From: QWHO01 sp039809865
GTDB lineage: Bacteria > Vulcanimicrobiota > Xenobia > Xenobiales > QWHO01
Direction: 5' to 3'
DNA length: 64,000 bases
NCBI GenBank assembly: GCA_039809865.1
Contig: JBDHVW010000040.1
Coordinates: 5,461 to 69,460 of the forward strand
A program made the position numbers and the translations under genes. The notes beneath the pieces are model-generated. The model searched no databases and had not been told where the DNA came from. It was given only the letters and a program-made list of their open reading frames with translations. This document shows positions 49,880 to 57,476 of this stretch, in pieces. Numbering within the stretch: position 1 is the stretch's first letter; each line of letters opens with the position of its first letter.

Positions 49880-52800
49880 TCAGACGCGGTCCTCGCTCGC
49901 GAACACCTTCAACCCCATCGGACGCGCATCGCTCACCAGCAGGCAGCGATGATATCGGCCGGCGCGCTCCACCAGGCCGTTCACGATGACCGCCCCCTCG
50001 CGCCCCACGATCAGCTTGAAGCGCTCGTAGACCGACGGCATCAGCACGCACTGCACCCGCTCGGTCTCATCCTCGAGCAAGAGAAACATCACCCCCTTGG
50101 CCGTGGGCGGCCGCTGGCGCAACACCACCAGCCCTCCCACGCAAATGCTCTGCTTGTCCCGGGCCGCGTGCAGGTCGGCGATGGGACGCACCCCGCGCCG
50201 CTCCAACTCGGCCCGGTGCCGCGCCAGAGGATGGGCCTGCGGGCTGAAGCCCTGGGTGGAGTAGTCCCAGGTCATCGTGAGCTCGGCCGCCAGCGGCTGC
50301 AGCTCGGGCAGCAGGTGCGAGTCGGCCGGCTCCACCAGCAGCGGCAGCTGCTCGGGACCGCTCGGGCGGGCGCGCAGGCGCCGGCTGCGGGGGGCGCGCG
50401 GCCCGCCCGAGGGACCGCCCGGACGCAGGCGCGGCGCCTCCACGTAACCGCCCCCGGCCCGAGCCCGAAACAGCCCCACGCGCCAGAGCGCGTCGCGCCG
50501 CTCCAGGCGCGCGTCGAAGGCGCCCGCGCGGGCCAGCGTCTCCCACAGGTCCACCGGCAGGTCGGCCCGTACCAGGAGCTCGTCCAGCGAGCCCGCGCGC
50601 CGCTGGACGAAGCGGGTGGCCTGCTCGGGCGAGAAGCCGTTGACGGCCGTCAGCGGCAACCGGATGGCGGGCTCGCCCCGGTAGAGCTCCAACCGGTAGC
50701 GCACCCCCGAGCGCCAGGCGTCCACCGGCAAGATGCGGACGCCCATGTGGCGGATCTCCTCCAGCACCGTGCTGCGCGGGAAAAAGCCCGGCAGATGCTG
50801 GAGAAACGCGGCCATGTAGGCGGCCGGATGGTGCCGCTTGAGGTAGGCCGAGTGGAACACGGTGCGCGCGAACGCGGCCGCGTGCGAGCGGCAGAACCCG
50901 TAGCCCACGAACGCGCTGACCTGGCGGAACACCTCCTCGGCCAGCTCCAGCGAGACACCCTGCGTCTTCATCGCCCCCTCCACGAAGCGGGTGCGCATGT
51001 TGCGCATGCAGCCCGGATCGCGGAACTTGCTCATCAGCCGGCGGAACTCGTCCGCCTCGTCGAGCGACATGCCGGCGAACTGGTGGGAGATCTCCAGCAC
51101 CTGCTCCTGGAACAGGATGACCCCGTAGGTGTCTTTCAGGATCGGCTCCATGCTCGGATGGGTGTACTCGATCGGCTGATTGCCCGTGATCCGCTCCACG
51201 TAAGGATTGACCATCTTGCCCTGCAACGGACCGGGGCGAAACAGGGCCACCTGGGCCACCAGGTCGCGGAAGACCCGCGGCTGCGTGCGCGAGAGCAGGC
51301 TGATCTGCCCGGGGCTCTCGATCTGGAACAGACTGAGCGTCTTGCCGCTGCGGATCAGCTCGAACGAGGGCTCGTCGTCCAGAGTGAGGTCGTCGAGGGG
51401 GATCTCGGTGCCGTCGAAGGCCCGTTGCAGCTCCAGCGCCTCCGAGAGCACCGCCAGCATGCGCAGGCCCAGCACGTCGAACTTGATCAGCCCGAGCGCC
51501 TCGATGTCGTCCTTGTCGAACTGCAACTGGCGCACCCCGCCGGCCGAGGTCTGCACAGGCGAGAAACGGCTCAGCGGCTCGCGCGCCAGCACCACTCCCC
51601 CGCTGTGCAGCCCCAGGTGGCGCGGGCAGCCCAGGATGCGCTCCACCAGCTTCAGGACGGTGGCGATCGGCGCCTCCGCGCCGAGCACCTCGGCCAGCTC
51701 TCCCTGGCGCGCCTTGAGGTCGTCCAGGCCGTCCCACGGCCCGAGCAGGTGGCCGGTGCGGTCGACCTGCTCGGGCGTGAACCCCAGCACTTTGAGCATG
51801 TCGCGCAGGGCCAGCTTGAGGCGATAGGTGATCACGTTGGCGGTCATGGCGCTGTGCTCCACGCCGAAACGCCGCTCCATCCAGGCGATGACCTCCTCGC
51901 GCCGCTCCGAGTCGAAGTCCACGTCGATGTCGGGCATGCCCTTGCGGCCGCGGTGCAGGAAGCGCTCGAACAGCAGGTTGTGGGCCTGCGGATCGACCGC
52001 CGTGATGCCCAGCACGTAGGCGATGATCGAGTTGGCCGCCGAGCCGCGCCCGGCGCAGCGGATGCCCTGCGAGCGCGCGAAATCGACCACCTCGCGCACC
52101 ACCAGAAAGAACTCCTCGAGCTGCAGGTCCTGCACGACCTTCAGCTCATGCTCGAGCTGCTGGCGCGCCTTCTCGCGCGAGTCGTAAGCCTGGCGTGCCT
52201 GGAGCACCTCGGCGGGCACCACGGGAGACACCAGAGGGTCGACGGTCGACAGTCGACAGTCGACAGAGGAAAGTTTCTTGGAAGCCTTGGGCGCGGGTTC
52301 GAGGTCCCACCCCAATCCGGGTGGGCCATAGGCCGCCATCGCCATGGGGGCCTGCCTTTGCAGCTGCGGTGCTGGCTCGCGGCTGATGCCGGCGCGGGCC
52401 GGCACGCCGGCCGGGTAGCGCTTGTCCCAGCCGGCATAGCAGAGCTCGCGCAGGTAGTCGGAGGGCTGGCGCCCCGCGGGCAGCTGGGCGGTGGGCGGGG
52501 TGATCTCCTCGGCCAGGAGCTCCATCTGGCAGCGCTCGGCCACCTCCAGCGTGCGCGCCAGCGCCTCCGGATAGGGCACCCGGCGCGCCAGCTCGGCCGC
52601 GTCGCACAGGTAGGCGCTGTCGTTGACCGGACGCTCCGGATGCGGATCGCCCACGCTGATCCCCAGTCGCACGCAGCTCAGCGCGTCATACACCGCGTAG
52701 TCGTCGGGCCCCGCGTAGCGTACCGCGTTGCTGGCCACGGTGGGCACCCCGGTGCGCTCGGAGAGACGCACCAGCTGGCGCATCCCCTCGACGTCGCCGG

Positions 52801-53359
52801 GCTGCAGCCGGTTGGCCAGCTCCACGTAGAGGCGCCCGGGGAACAGCTCGCCCAGCCGCTCCAGCCACTCTTCCGCCTGGGCGTAGTGACGGCGACGCAC
52901 CAGGCGGTCGAGCAGGCTCTCGGGACCTCCGGTCAGGCAGAGCATCGAGCCGGTGCGTCCACGCAGCTCTTCCAGTGCCAGCGAGCGCGGCTCTTGCTTG
53001 CCAGGCGGCACGACCTCGGGCGCCTCGGCCAGCCGCTCGCCGGGAGCCATCAGCGAGTCGGCCGAGAACCCGTGCACCAGGCTGCACAGCTGGCAGAGCT
53101 GCTGATACCCTTCGCGGCTGGTCACCAGCAACACCAGTGGGAACCCTCCGGCATCCAGGGTGGCCCCGAAGATCGGCCGCACCCCGTAGCGCCGGCAGGC
53201 CGCCGCGAACCGCACCAGCCCGTAGACCCCGTGCCGATCCGTCAGCGCCACCGCCGGCTGCCCGTGCCGCGCCGCCTCGGCCACCAGCGCATCGGGGGCC
53301 GCGCCCCCGGCCAGAAACGAGAACCAGCTGCGCGCATGCAGGTGCACTACGGAGCTCAT
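49880..53359 (-). CDS. dnaE2: error-prone DNA polymerase III alpha subunit DnaE2
   Basis: The product has 1159 residues, with an N-terminal PHP domain (VHLHARSWFSFLAGG, VALTDRHGVYGLVRF). The polymerase core has MPDIDVDFDSERREEVI (catalytic DxD near residue 477) and QFDKDDIEALGLIKFDVLGLR (third Asp). The C-terminus has FSPQAHPLARHRAELERRGVRPIADL and GLVVLRQRPPTAKGVMFLLLEDETERVQCVL, typical of DnaE2 rather than replicative DnaE1. It copies over lesions and causes mutation after SOS induction. Residues about 365-374 come from a 7-bp repeat array inserted in frame. GAGGA before ATG 53359 and a promoter at 53393-53422 support the start. imuA/imuB are not in the window. Confidence 0.93.
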   Translation of the reverse strand: MSSVVHLHARSWFSFLAGGAAPDALVAEAARHGQPAVALTDRHGVYGLVRFAAACRRYGVRPIFGATLDAGGFPLVLLVTSREGYQQLCQLCSLVHGFSADSLMAPGERLAEAPEVVPPGKQEPRSLALEELRGRTGSMLCLTGGPESLLDRLVRRRHYAQAEEWLERLGELFPGRLYVELANRLQPGDVEGMRQLVRLSERTGVPTVASNAVRYAGPDDYAVYDALSCVRLGISVGDPHPERPVNDSAYLCDAAELARRVPYPEALARTLEVAERCQMELLAEEITPPTAQLPAGRQPSDYLRELCYAGWDKRYPAGVPARAGISREPAPQLQRQAPMAMAAYGPPGLGWDLEPAPKASKKLSSVDCRLSTVDPLVSPVVPAEVLQARQAYDSREKARQQLEHELKVVQDLQLEEFFLVVREVVDFARSQGIRCAGRGSAANSIIAYVLGITAVDPQAHNLLFERFLHRGRKGMPDIDVDFDSERREEVIAWMERRFGVEHSAMTANVITYRLKLALRDMLKVLGFTPEQVDRTGHLLGPWDGLDDLKARQGELAEVLGAEAPIATVLKLVERILGCPRHLGLHSGGVVLAREPLSRFSPVQTSAGGVRQLQFDKDDIEALGLIKFDVLGLRMLAVLSEALELQRAFDGTEIPLDDLTLDDEPSFELIRSGKTLSLFQIESPGQISLLSRTQPRVFRDLVAQVALFRPGPLQGKMVNPYVERITGNQPIEYTHPSMEPILKDTYGVILFQEQVLEISHQFAGMSLDEADEFRRLMSKFRDPGCMRNMRTRFVEGAMKTQGVSLELAEEVFRQVSAFVGYGFCRSHAAAFARTVFHSAYLKRHHPAAYMAAFLQHLPGFFPRSTVLEEIRHMGVRILPVDAWRSGVRYRLELYRGEPAIRLPLTAVNGFSPEQATRFVQRRAGSLDELLVRADLPVDLWETLARAGAFDARLERRDALWRVGLFRARAGGGYVEAPRLRPGGPSGGPRAPRSRRLRARPSGPEQLPLLVEPADSHLLPELQPLAAELTMTWDYSTQGFSPQAHPLARHRAELERRGVRPIADLHAARDKQSICVGGLVVLRQRPPTAKGVMFLLLEDETERVQCVLMPSVYERFKLIVGREGAVIVNGLVERAGRYHRCLLVSDARPMGLKVFASEDRV
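52238..52265 (-). repeat. heptanucleotide tandem repeat (4 units GTCGAC(A/G)) inside dnaE2
   Basis: Units at 52238, 52245, 52252 and 52259 read GTCGACG then GTCGACA three times. They translate in frame on the minus strand into a short Ser/Val/Asp-rich stretch in the linker after the PHP domain, without breaking the gene. Confidence 0.85.
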
Positions 53360-53392
53360 CGAATTTTCCTCGTGTAGTTTCCCACGTTTTTG

Positions 53393-53422
53393 ACCTTACC
53401 ACACCCGCGTTGTTTTCGTCAA
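53393..53422 (-). promoter_or_regulatory. promoter of dnaE2
   Basis: On the minus strand TTGACG (53422-53417) and TAAGGT (53398-53393) are 18 bases apart. The predicted start lies about 25 bases before the ATG at 53359. I see no convincing LexA-type box; a short TTC-N6-GAA repeat nearby is too weak to call. Confidence 0.55.
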
Positions 53423-53477
53423 ATTTAACGAAGCATTCGAAAATGAACTCTCCGGGTGGGCGTCACGTATCCCTGCT

Positions 53478-53957
53478 ATGCGAGCGACGGTCCTCTGGAT
53501 TTTTGTTCTCGTCACCCTCACAGCGGTCTTCTCCCCGATGTCCGTCCGCTCAGAGAAGAGACGGGCAGCCCCCCCGCTCACTCTCGACGGGATCTCACTG
53601 GGAATGACGCGTTCCGAAGCCTCGATCCAACTAGAGAAGAGATACGGCGGAGACATAGAGCCTATCTGCGGAGTGAAGACCTGGGTGGAGTACGGCCCTG
53701 ACGACCGCGTCACTCGAGTCGAGGGAATGACGCTGTCCAACGGCTTGCGGGTCGACGGCCAAGTAGAAGATCTGAGGGGCCTGGGAATCCAACTCCGGAC
53801 CTTCAACCTACCGCAAGTCTACCGGGTCAAAGAGCTGAAGCTGACCGTGGTGACTGTCGAGTGCTTCATCGACAGGCTGATCCTAGAGAACGACTTCTCA
53901 GACAAGGAATTCCCCCCGCCACGCGGTCCACTTGCGCCGAGCGGAGCGCATCGCTGA
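53478..53957 (+). CDS. small exported protein of unknown function
   Basis: This 159-residue protein has a signal peptide MRATVLWIFVLVTLTAVFSPMSVRS. The mature part contains PPLTLDGISLGMTRSEASIQLEKRYG and SNGLRVDGQVEDLRGLGIQLRTFNLPQVYRVKELKLTVVTVEC, which looks like a compact alpha/beta domain. The G-I-S-L-G-M-T start is common in small uncharacterised exported proteins. It is divergent from dnaE2 and shares its upstream region. The 3' end approaches the next minus-strand gene with a 69-base gap in which I see no feature. Confidence 0.65.
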   Translation: MRATVLWIFVLVTLTAVFSPMSVRSEKRRAAPPLTLDGISLGMTRSEASIQLEKRYGGDIEPICGVKTWVEYGPDDRVTRVEGMTLSNGLRVDGQVEDLRGLGIQLRTFNLPQVYRVKELKLTVVTVECFIDRLILENDFSDKEFPPPRGPLAPSGAHR

Positions 53958-54026
53958 CATCATAGAAAGCAAACGCACCCGGCGCCGTGCGCGAGTGCGA
54001 AGCGACCACCAGCCCCGTGGTGAGGC

Positions 54027-54641
54027 TCAGTCGAAGAACCTGATCGACGAGAGCGGCACCGCGCCGCCGGCCTGGGGAGCGGCGTCGGCCGGGGTCTCGG
54101 CTGGCCGACTGGCGCGCAGGGCGTCCAGGGCCTGAGCGCCTTCCCAGGTGATGCTGAGCCAGCCCTCGGTCTGACCGGCCGGAGGCACGACCCAACCCCG
54201 ACGCTCCAGCTCTTTGAAGACCGGAGCGCAATCGTGACGGCTGAACTTGGTCTCGTTCATGATGCGACCGGCCTGAGCGCGATCCTGGTTCTGGCTGGCG
54301 GCCTGAAAGCGCTGGGTGGTCTCCATGATCTTGAAACGGCGATCGGCAATCTTGTCCATGACCGCCTGATCGACCAGCTTGTTGGCCTCGACGTGATCGA
54401 TACCGGCGGGCAGAATCACGACCTCGTTGCCCACGCGCTTCTCGAGCAAGGACTTGTTGTGCAAAGCATCGACCAGGTTGCGGCCGTTGGGGCCGATATC
54501 CAGCTCGAGCTTGTCGCGGCCCGTCGAAAAGGCGCTCTGACCAATATCATTCTTGCGTAACCACTGCACGACGTCAAAACGCGCCTCATCCGCGTAAAAG
54601 CTGTGGTACATAGCCGCCAAAAGCTCATCCTGAACGTTCAC
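54027..54641 (-). CDS. hypothetical protein with a winged-helix-like part
   Basis: GTG 54641 follows GGAGG at 5-base spacing. The 204 residues are helical. MNVQDELLAAMYHSFYADEARFDVVQWLRKNDIGQSAFSTGRDKLE and SRHDCAPVFKELERRGWVVPPAGQTEGWLSITWEGAQALDAL suggest two winged-helix modules, one at each end, as in small transcription regulators. The exact family is unclear. The C-terminal tail is Ala/Pro-rich. It lies downstream of the YqjD-type membrane operon and is separated from it by a strong hairpin (54724-54758). Confidence 0.6.
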   Translation of the reverse strand: MNVQDELLAAMYHSFYADEARFDVVQWLRKNDIGQSAFSTGRDKLELDIGPNGRNLVDALHNKSLLEKRVGNEVVILPAGIDHVEANKLVDQAVMDKIADRRFKIMETTQRFQAASQNQDRAQAGRIMNETKFSRHDCAPVFKELERRGWVVPPAGQTEGWLSITWEGAQALDALRASRPAETPADAAPQAGGAVPLSSIRFFD

Positions 54642-54723
54642 TCTTCCTCCGGTCCACCCTGCTCTCTTTGTCTGTCGTGACTAAGGTTCGCTCGCCAGAC
54701 GGCCATTTCCTGTGGCTAAACGC

Positions 54724-54758
54724 AACGGGTCCCGGACCTGTCAGGCCCGGGACCCGTT
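54724..54758 (-). terminator. strong hairpin terminator of the membrane-protein operon
   Basis: AACGGGTCCCGG (54724-54735) pairs perfectly with CCGGGACCCGTT (54747-54758); the loop can pair further. On the minus strand it is followed by GCGTTTAGCC, so the T run is weak. It lies just after the last gene of the operon. Confidence 0.7.
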
Positions 54759-54777
54759 CGTGCGACTCCAAACGATC

Positions 54778-55272
54778 TCAGCGACCGTTGGCGCCTACCG
54801 TCTCGGCCCCTCCGAGGAAGCGCTGGACCGCGCCATCCATCATCTCGGACAGCGCCGGCTTGATCGTCTCGCGGGCCACGTCGCGCATCATTCCGATGAG
54901 CATCGTGAAGGCCGCGCCCTTGACCATCTTCAGCTCGGCGTCGAACATCGGCACCAGCCGATCCGCCAGAGAGCTGCCCCGGGTGTGCTCGTGATGGGCG
55001 CCATGCTTGCTCAGCATGTGGCCCACGGCTGCACCGAGGACGATGGAGCCGGCAAAGAACGTCCAGGGACGTTCGTTCACCTGATGCGACAAGCTGACGG
55101 TCTCCTTCACCTTCTCGATCCCCTCCCCGACCACATCGCGCGCCTCGCGCACGGTGCCCCGGACCTCGCTCTCGAGACGGCCGAGCTTGTCGCTCAGGGC
55201 CGCGCGAGTGCCTTCGATATTGCGCCGGATCTGCTCCGGCTCTTTCTCTAGGTTGTCCCTGCTGCTATCCAT
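54778..55272 (-). CDS. DUF3618-type membrane-associated protein
   Basis: This 164-residue protein starts QIRRNIEGTRAALSDKLGRLESEVRGTVREARDV, the DUF3618 helix pattern. A transmembrane segment (FFAGSIVLGAAVGHML) follows near residue 75. A second amphipathic helical part (MVKGAAFTMLIGMMRDVARETIKPAL) lies near the C-terminus. The family occurs next to YqjD and holin-like genes in membrane-stress operons. The start overlaps the end of the holin-like gene by 25 bases. Molecular function is unknown; ribosome- or envelope-stress roles are proposed for relatives. Confidence 0.7.
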   Translation of the reverse strand: MDSSRDNLEKEPEQIRRNIEGTRAALSDKLGRLESEVRGTVREARDVVGEGIEKVKETVSLSHQVNERPWTFFAGSIVLGAAVGHMLSKHGAHHEHTRGSSLADRLVPMFDAELKMVKGAAFTMLIGMMRDVARETIKPALSEMMDGAVQRFLGGAETVGANGR

Positions 55273-55664
55273 CGAGCATTCTCCTTCATCGTCTCAATCG
55301 TCTGGTGGGGCACGAAATCAGTCTTCTCGGCGGCGCTCCGGCCCAACGAGAAACTGACCGCGGCTCCCACGCCGTAAAGCAAGCCCACGATGCCGAACGA
55401 GGCGCCCAGCGGGATCGCAAACGCCCAGCTCAGCAGGTGAACCAGCCCGAACGAGAGCATCAACGTGGCCAGACCAGCCAGCGCAAGGCTCGCGCTCATG
55501 CCGACAGCGGCTTCCTTAGCGGTCACCAGCTCGGACTTCAGCTCGGCTTTCGCCAGAGCCACCTCCTGTCGAAACAGGGTTTGCGTGTCCTGCACGATGC
55601 CGCTGACCAACGGAGGGATGTTGGTCTCCGCCTCGGCCTTCACCTGACTGAGCTCGCGCATCAT
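55248..55664 (-). CDS. phage holin superfamily 3-6 / YqjE-like membrane protein
   Basis: This 138-residue protein has a helical front with LVSGIVQDTQTLFRQEVALAKAELKSELVTAKEAAVG, the usual motif of the holin 3-6 (actinobacterial and proteobacterial YqjE-like) family. Two transmembrane segments follow (SASLALAGLATLMLSFGLVHLL and IVGLLYGVGAAVSF). Despite the family name it is a host protein of the inner membrane. The ATG at 55664 overlaps the YqjD-like stop as ATGA, so it is coupled to that gene. Confidence 0.85.
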   Translation of the reverse strand: MMRELSQVKAEAETNIPPLVSGIVQDTQTLFRQEVALAKAELKSELVTAKEAAVGMSASLALAGLATLMLSFGLVHLLSWAFAIPLGASFGIVGLLYGVGAAVSFSLGRSAAEKTDFVPHQTIETMKENARWIAAGTT

Positions 55665-56170
55665 GACCTGGTTCTCCGGGCCGACAGGATGCTGCCGAGC
55701 AGGATACCGAGGCCGAATCCGACCACCATCGCCTCGACGGGGTGGTTGCGGATGAGTCCGGTCGCCTTCTCGCTCAGGTCGTCCACTCCGTTCTCCTGCA
55801 GGAACTGGCCGCCGGCCTCGAGCCGATCCGCCACTCCCGTCATGCCGCGATCGCGCGCCTTGTCGGCCGCGGCCGAGAGCTTCTCGCCCATGCTGAAGAG
55901 CGAGCGGTCCGTCTTGTCGTGCAGGTCGGCCGCCATATCGGAGGCCTTCTCCTTGAGCTGGGCGGCCTTCTCGGGGAAGTTCTCCTTCAAGTCCGCGGCT
56001 TTGTCCTTGAGCTCGGAGATCTTGTCGGAGGCGGCGCTCTTGAGGTCAGCCGCTTTCTCCTGCAGATCGTTTTTGAGCTCGGAAGCCTTATCCTTGAGGT
56101 TGCTCGCTGCCGCGGAAGCTTTCTCCTTGAGATCGCTCTGGGCCTGATCGAATTCCAAATCTTGAGACAT
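55661..56170 (-). CDS. YqjD/ElaB-like membrane protein with long amphipathic coiled coil
   Basis: This 169-residue protein is read from ATG 56170 with GGAGGA upstream. Residues about 10-90 are an 11-residue-type helical repeat of Lys-Asp-Lys-Ala-Ser-Glu-Leu kind, as in LEA or apolipoprotein-like proteins. A linker and a C-terminal glycine-zipper anchor (HPVEAMVVGFGLGILLGSILSARR) follow, as in YqjD/ElaB (DUF883). Relatives tether ribosomes or respond to membrane stress. First gene of a three-gene overlapping operon. A -10-like TACACT lies upstream in the 87-base gap. Confidence 0.75.
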   Translation of the reverse strand: MSQDLEFDQAQSDLKEKASAAASNLKDKASELKNDLQEKAADLKSAASDKISELKDKAADLKENFPEKAAQLKEKASDMAADLHDKTDRSLFSMGEKLSAAADKARDRGMTGVADRLEAGGQFLQENGVDDLSEKATGLIRNHPVEAMVVGFGLGILLGSILSARRTRS

Positions 56171-56257
56171 GATCGTGTGTGTCCTCCTGCCAAGTTCTAC
56201 TAGCAGTGTAGGACAGACGCGAAAAAGGCTGCAGAGAAGCCCGTCCCTCTTCGAAGG

Positions 56258-56824
56258 TTACTGGCGTCCTGCCAGGCAAAGGGTGCGGTAGTCCGGACGC
56301 TCGCCCGCATGCTCCGCGCGCCAGGCCTTGACGACCTGGCCGTTCTCCACCAGAATCGCCCCGCCCAGCTGATGCCAGTCGGCGGTCGGCCAGCTGGCGC
56401 CGTGGCGGCGCGCCTCCCAGGCGCGGCTGACGACCTGCCAGGTCAACTGGAAGCGGCCGAGGCGATAATGCCGGTAGAGACTGGCCTCCGGGTCGGAAAA
56501 ACGGGGAACGTCGCCCAGGCCGGCGGCGCCCAGCGCCCGGGCGGCCTCCTCCTCGGTGTTGAGGTGCACCAGGGCCAGCGAGACGCCCAGTTCGTCGCGC
56601 AACTTGGCCAGATCGCTGACAGCCTCGCGACAAAAAGTGCAGCCAAAATGACGCAAGAAAACGATCAGCAGCGGGCCCGACTGCGAGAGCTGCAACAGCG
56701 ATTTGCCCTGATTGGTGACCGCCTGCCCGAGGTCGCGCGGCAGCATCTGGCGTCGCCGGGTGCGCAGCCAGAACAGAAATCCGAAGAAGGCCCCGGAGGC
56801 CAACAGCAGGCCGAGTTTTCTCAC
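56258..56824 (-). CDS. thioredoxin-fold protein of the peroxiredoxin-like (SelL/PRXL2) type
   Basis: This 188-residue protein starts at GTG 56824 (GTGA overlap with the GrpE-like stop). It has a single N-terminal membrane or export segment (LGLLLASGAFFGFLFWLRTRRR). SGPLLIVFLRHFGCTFCREAVSDLAKL contains the redox CxxC (CTFC) of the family. SLALVHLNTEEEAARAL and VPRFSDPEASLYRHYRLGRF are typical later motifs. It probably reduces or senses peroxides or disulfides at the membrane. It is the last gene of the Hsp70-like operon, which hints at a link to oxidative protein damage. Confidence 0.8.
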   Translation of the reverse strand: MRKLGLLLASGAFFGFLFWLRTRRRQMLPRDLGQAVTNQGKSLLQLSQSGPLLIVFLRHFGCTFCREAVSDLAKLRDELGVSLALVHLNTEEEAARALGAAGLGDVPRFSDPEASLYRHYRLGRFQLTWQVVSRAWEARRHGASWPTADWHQLGGAILVENGQVVKAWRAEHAGERPDYRTLCLAGRQ

Positions 56825-57474
56825 AGGTAGACCACCACTTCCGCTTTCTTGAGCAAACGACCTTCGTGGCGAAAGCCGCGGCTCACGCAGCGGTCGACGC
56901 GATCGCGCTGCGAGGGGTCGGTCCCCCGGACAACCTTCAAAGCGTTCTGCTCGTTGGGGTTGTAAGGACTGCCGGAGGCAGGGCGAATCTCCTCCAGGCC
57001 GGCCGCCTGCGCCAGAGTCGTGAGGCGGCCGTCGAGGGTGCCAAAGAATGGCAGGTCGGGATCGTGGGACCGACGCGACGCCTCGCACAGCTCGACCAGC
57101 TCGGGGACCAGCAGAGTGCTCAGGTTGACCAGCGCCAGGCGCAACTCGTCCATGCCAGCGTCGCTCGAAGCGATGCGTTGCGCCTCGCCGGCCAGCGTCT
57201 CCAGGGGGCTGAGGAGGGCGTCGGGCGCCTCGTCGATGAGAGCGCGGGCAGCTTGCTCGATGCGCCGGGCGAATTCCCACAGGGCCCGGTGCTCGGGATC
57301 GGCCGGAGGAGCGCTCTCTCCCCCGCCGAGCCGCCTCTCCAGCGCTTCGATGCGAAGCCGCAAATCACGGTTTTCGTGGAGCAAGCGCTCCATCAACTCG
57401 CGCTGAAACTCCTCCTGCGTGTGAAAAAGCTCCTCGCGAATGCGCCAGATCTCCTCGCGGAGAGAGTCGTCCAT
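56821..57474 (-). CDS. GrpE-like nucleotide exchange factor
   Basis: This 217-residue protein starts at ATG 57474, 3 bases after the Hsp70-like stop. The N-terminal 60 residues form a charged coiled coil (LREEIWRIREELFHTQEEFQRELMERLLHENRDLRLRIEALERRL). The middle is helical. The end (EEIRPASGSPYNPNEQNALKVV...VDRCVSRGFRHEGRLLKKAEVVVYL) matches the beta-domain layout of GrpE, which loosens nucleotide from Hsp70. It is divergent enough that the identification rests on layout and on its Hsp70 neighbour. Confidence 0.7.
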   Translation of the reverse strand: MDDSLREEIWRIREELFHTQEEFQRELMERLLHENRDLRLRIEALERRLGGGESAPPADPEHRALWEFARRIEQAARALIDEAPDALLSPLETLAGEAQRIASSDAGMDELRLALVNLSTLLVPELVELCEASRRSHDPDLPFFGTLDGRLTTLAQAAGLEEIRPASGSPYNPNEQNALKVVRGTDPSQRDRVDRCVSRGFRHEGRLLKKAEVVVYL

Positions 57475-57476
57475 GG

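Noticed and set aside
49949..53377. A 1142-codon open frame on the plus strand opposite dnaE2
   Set aside because: It is an antisense shadow caused by high GC. The minus strand encodes a complete DnaE2 with all motifs, while this frame is rich in His/Gln/Arg/Leu and has no domain.
53360..53477. A LexA/SOS box upstream of dnaE2
   Set aside because: Only a weak TTC-N6-GAA is present; it does not match a standard LexA operator, so SOS control cannot be supported from the sequence.
55248..55664. A prophage, suggested by the holin-family gene
   Set aside because: The family is widespread in host membrane operons, and no integrase, capsid, terminase or lysin gene is nearby.
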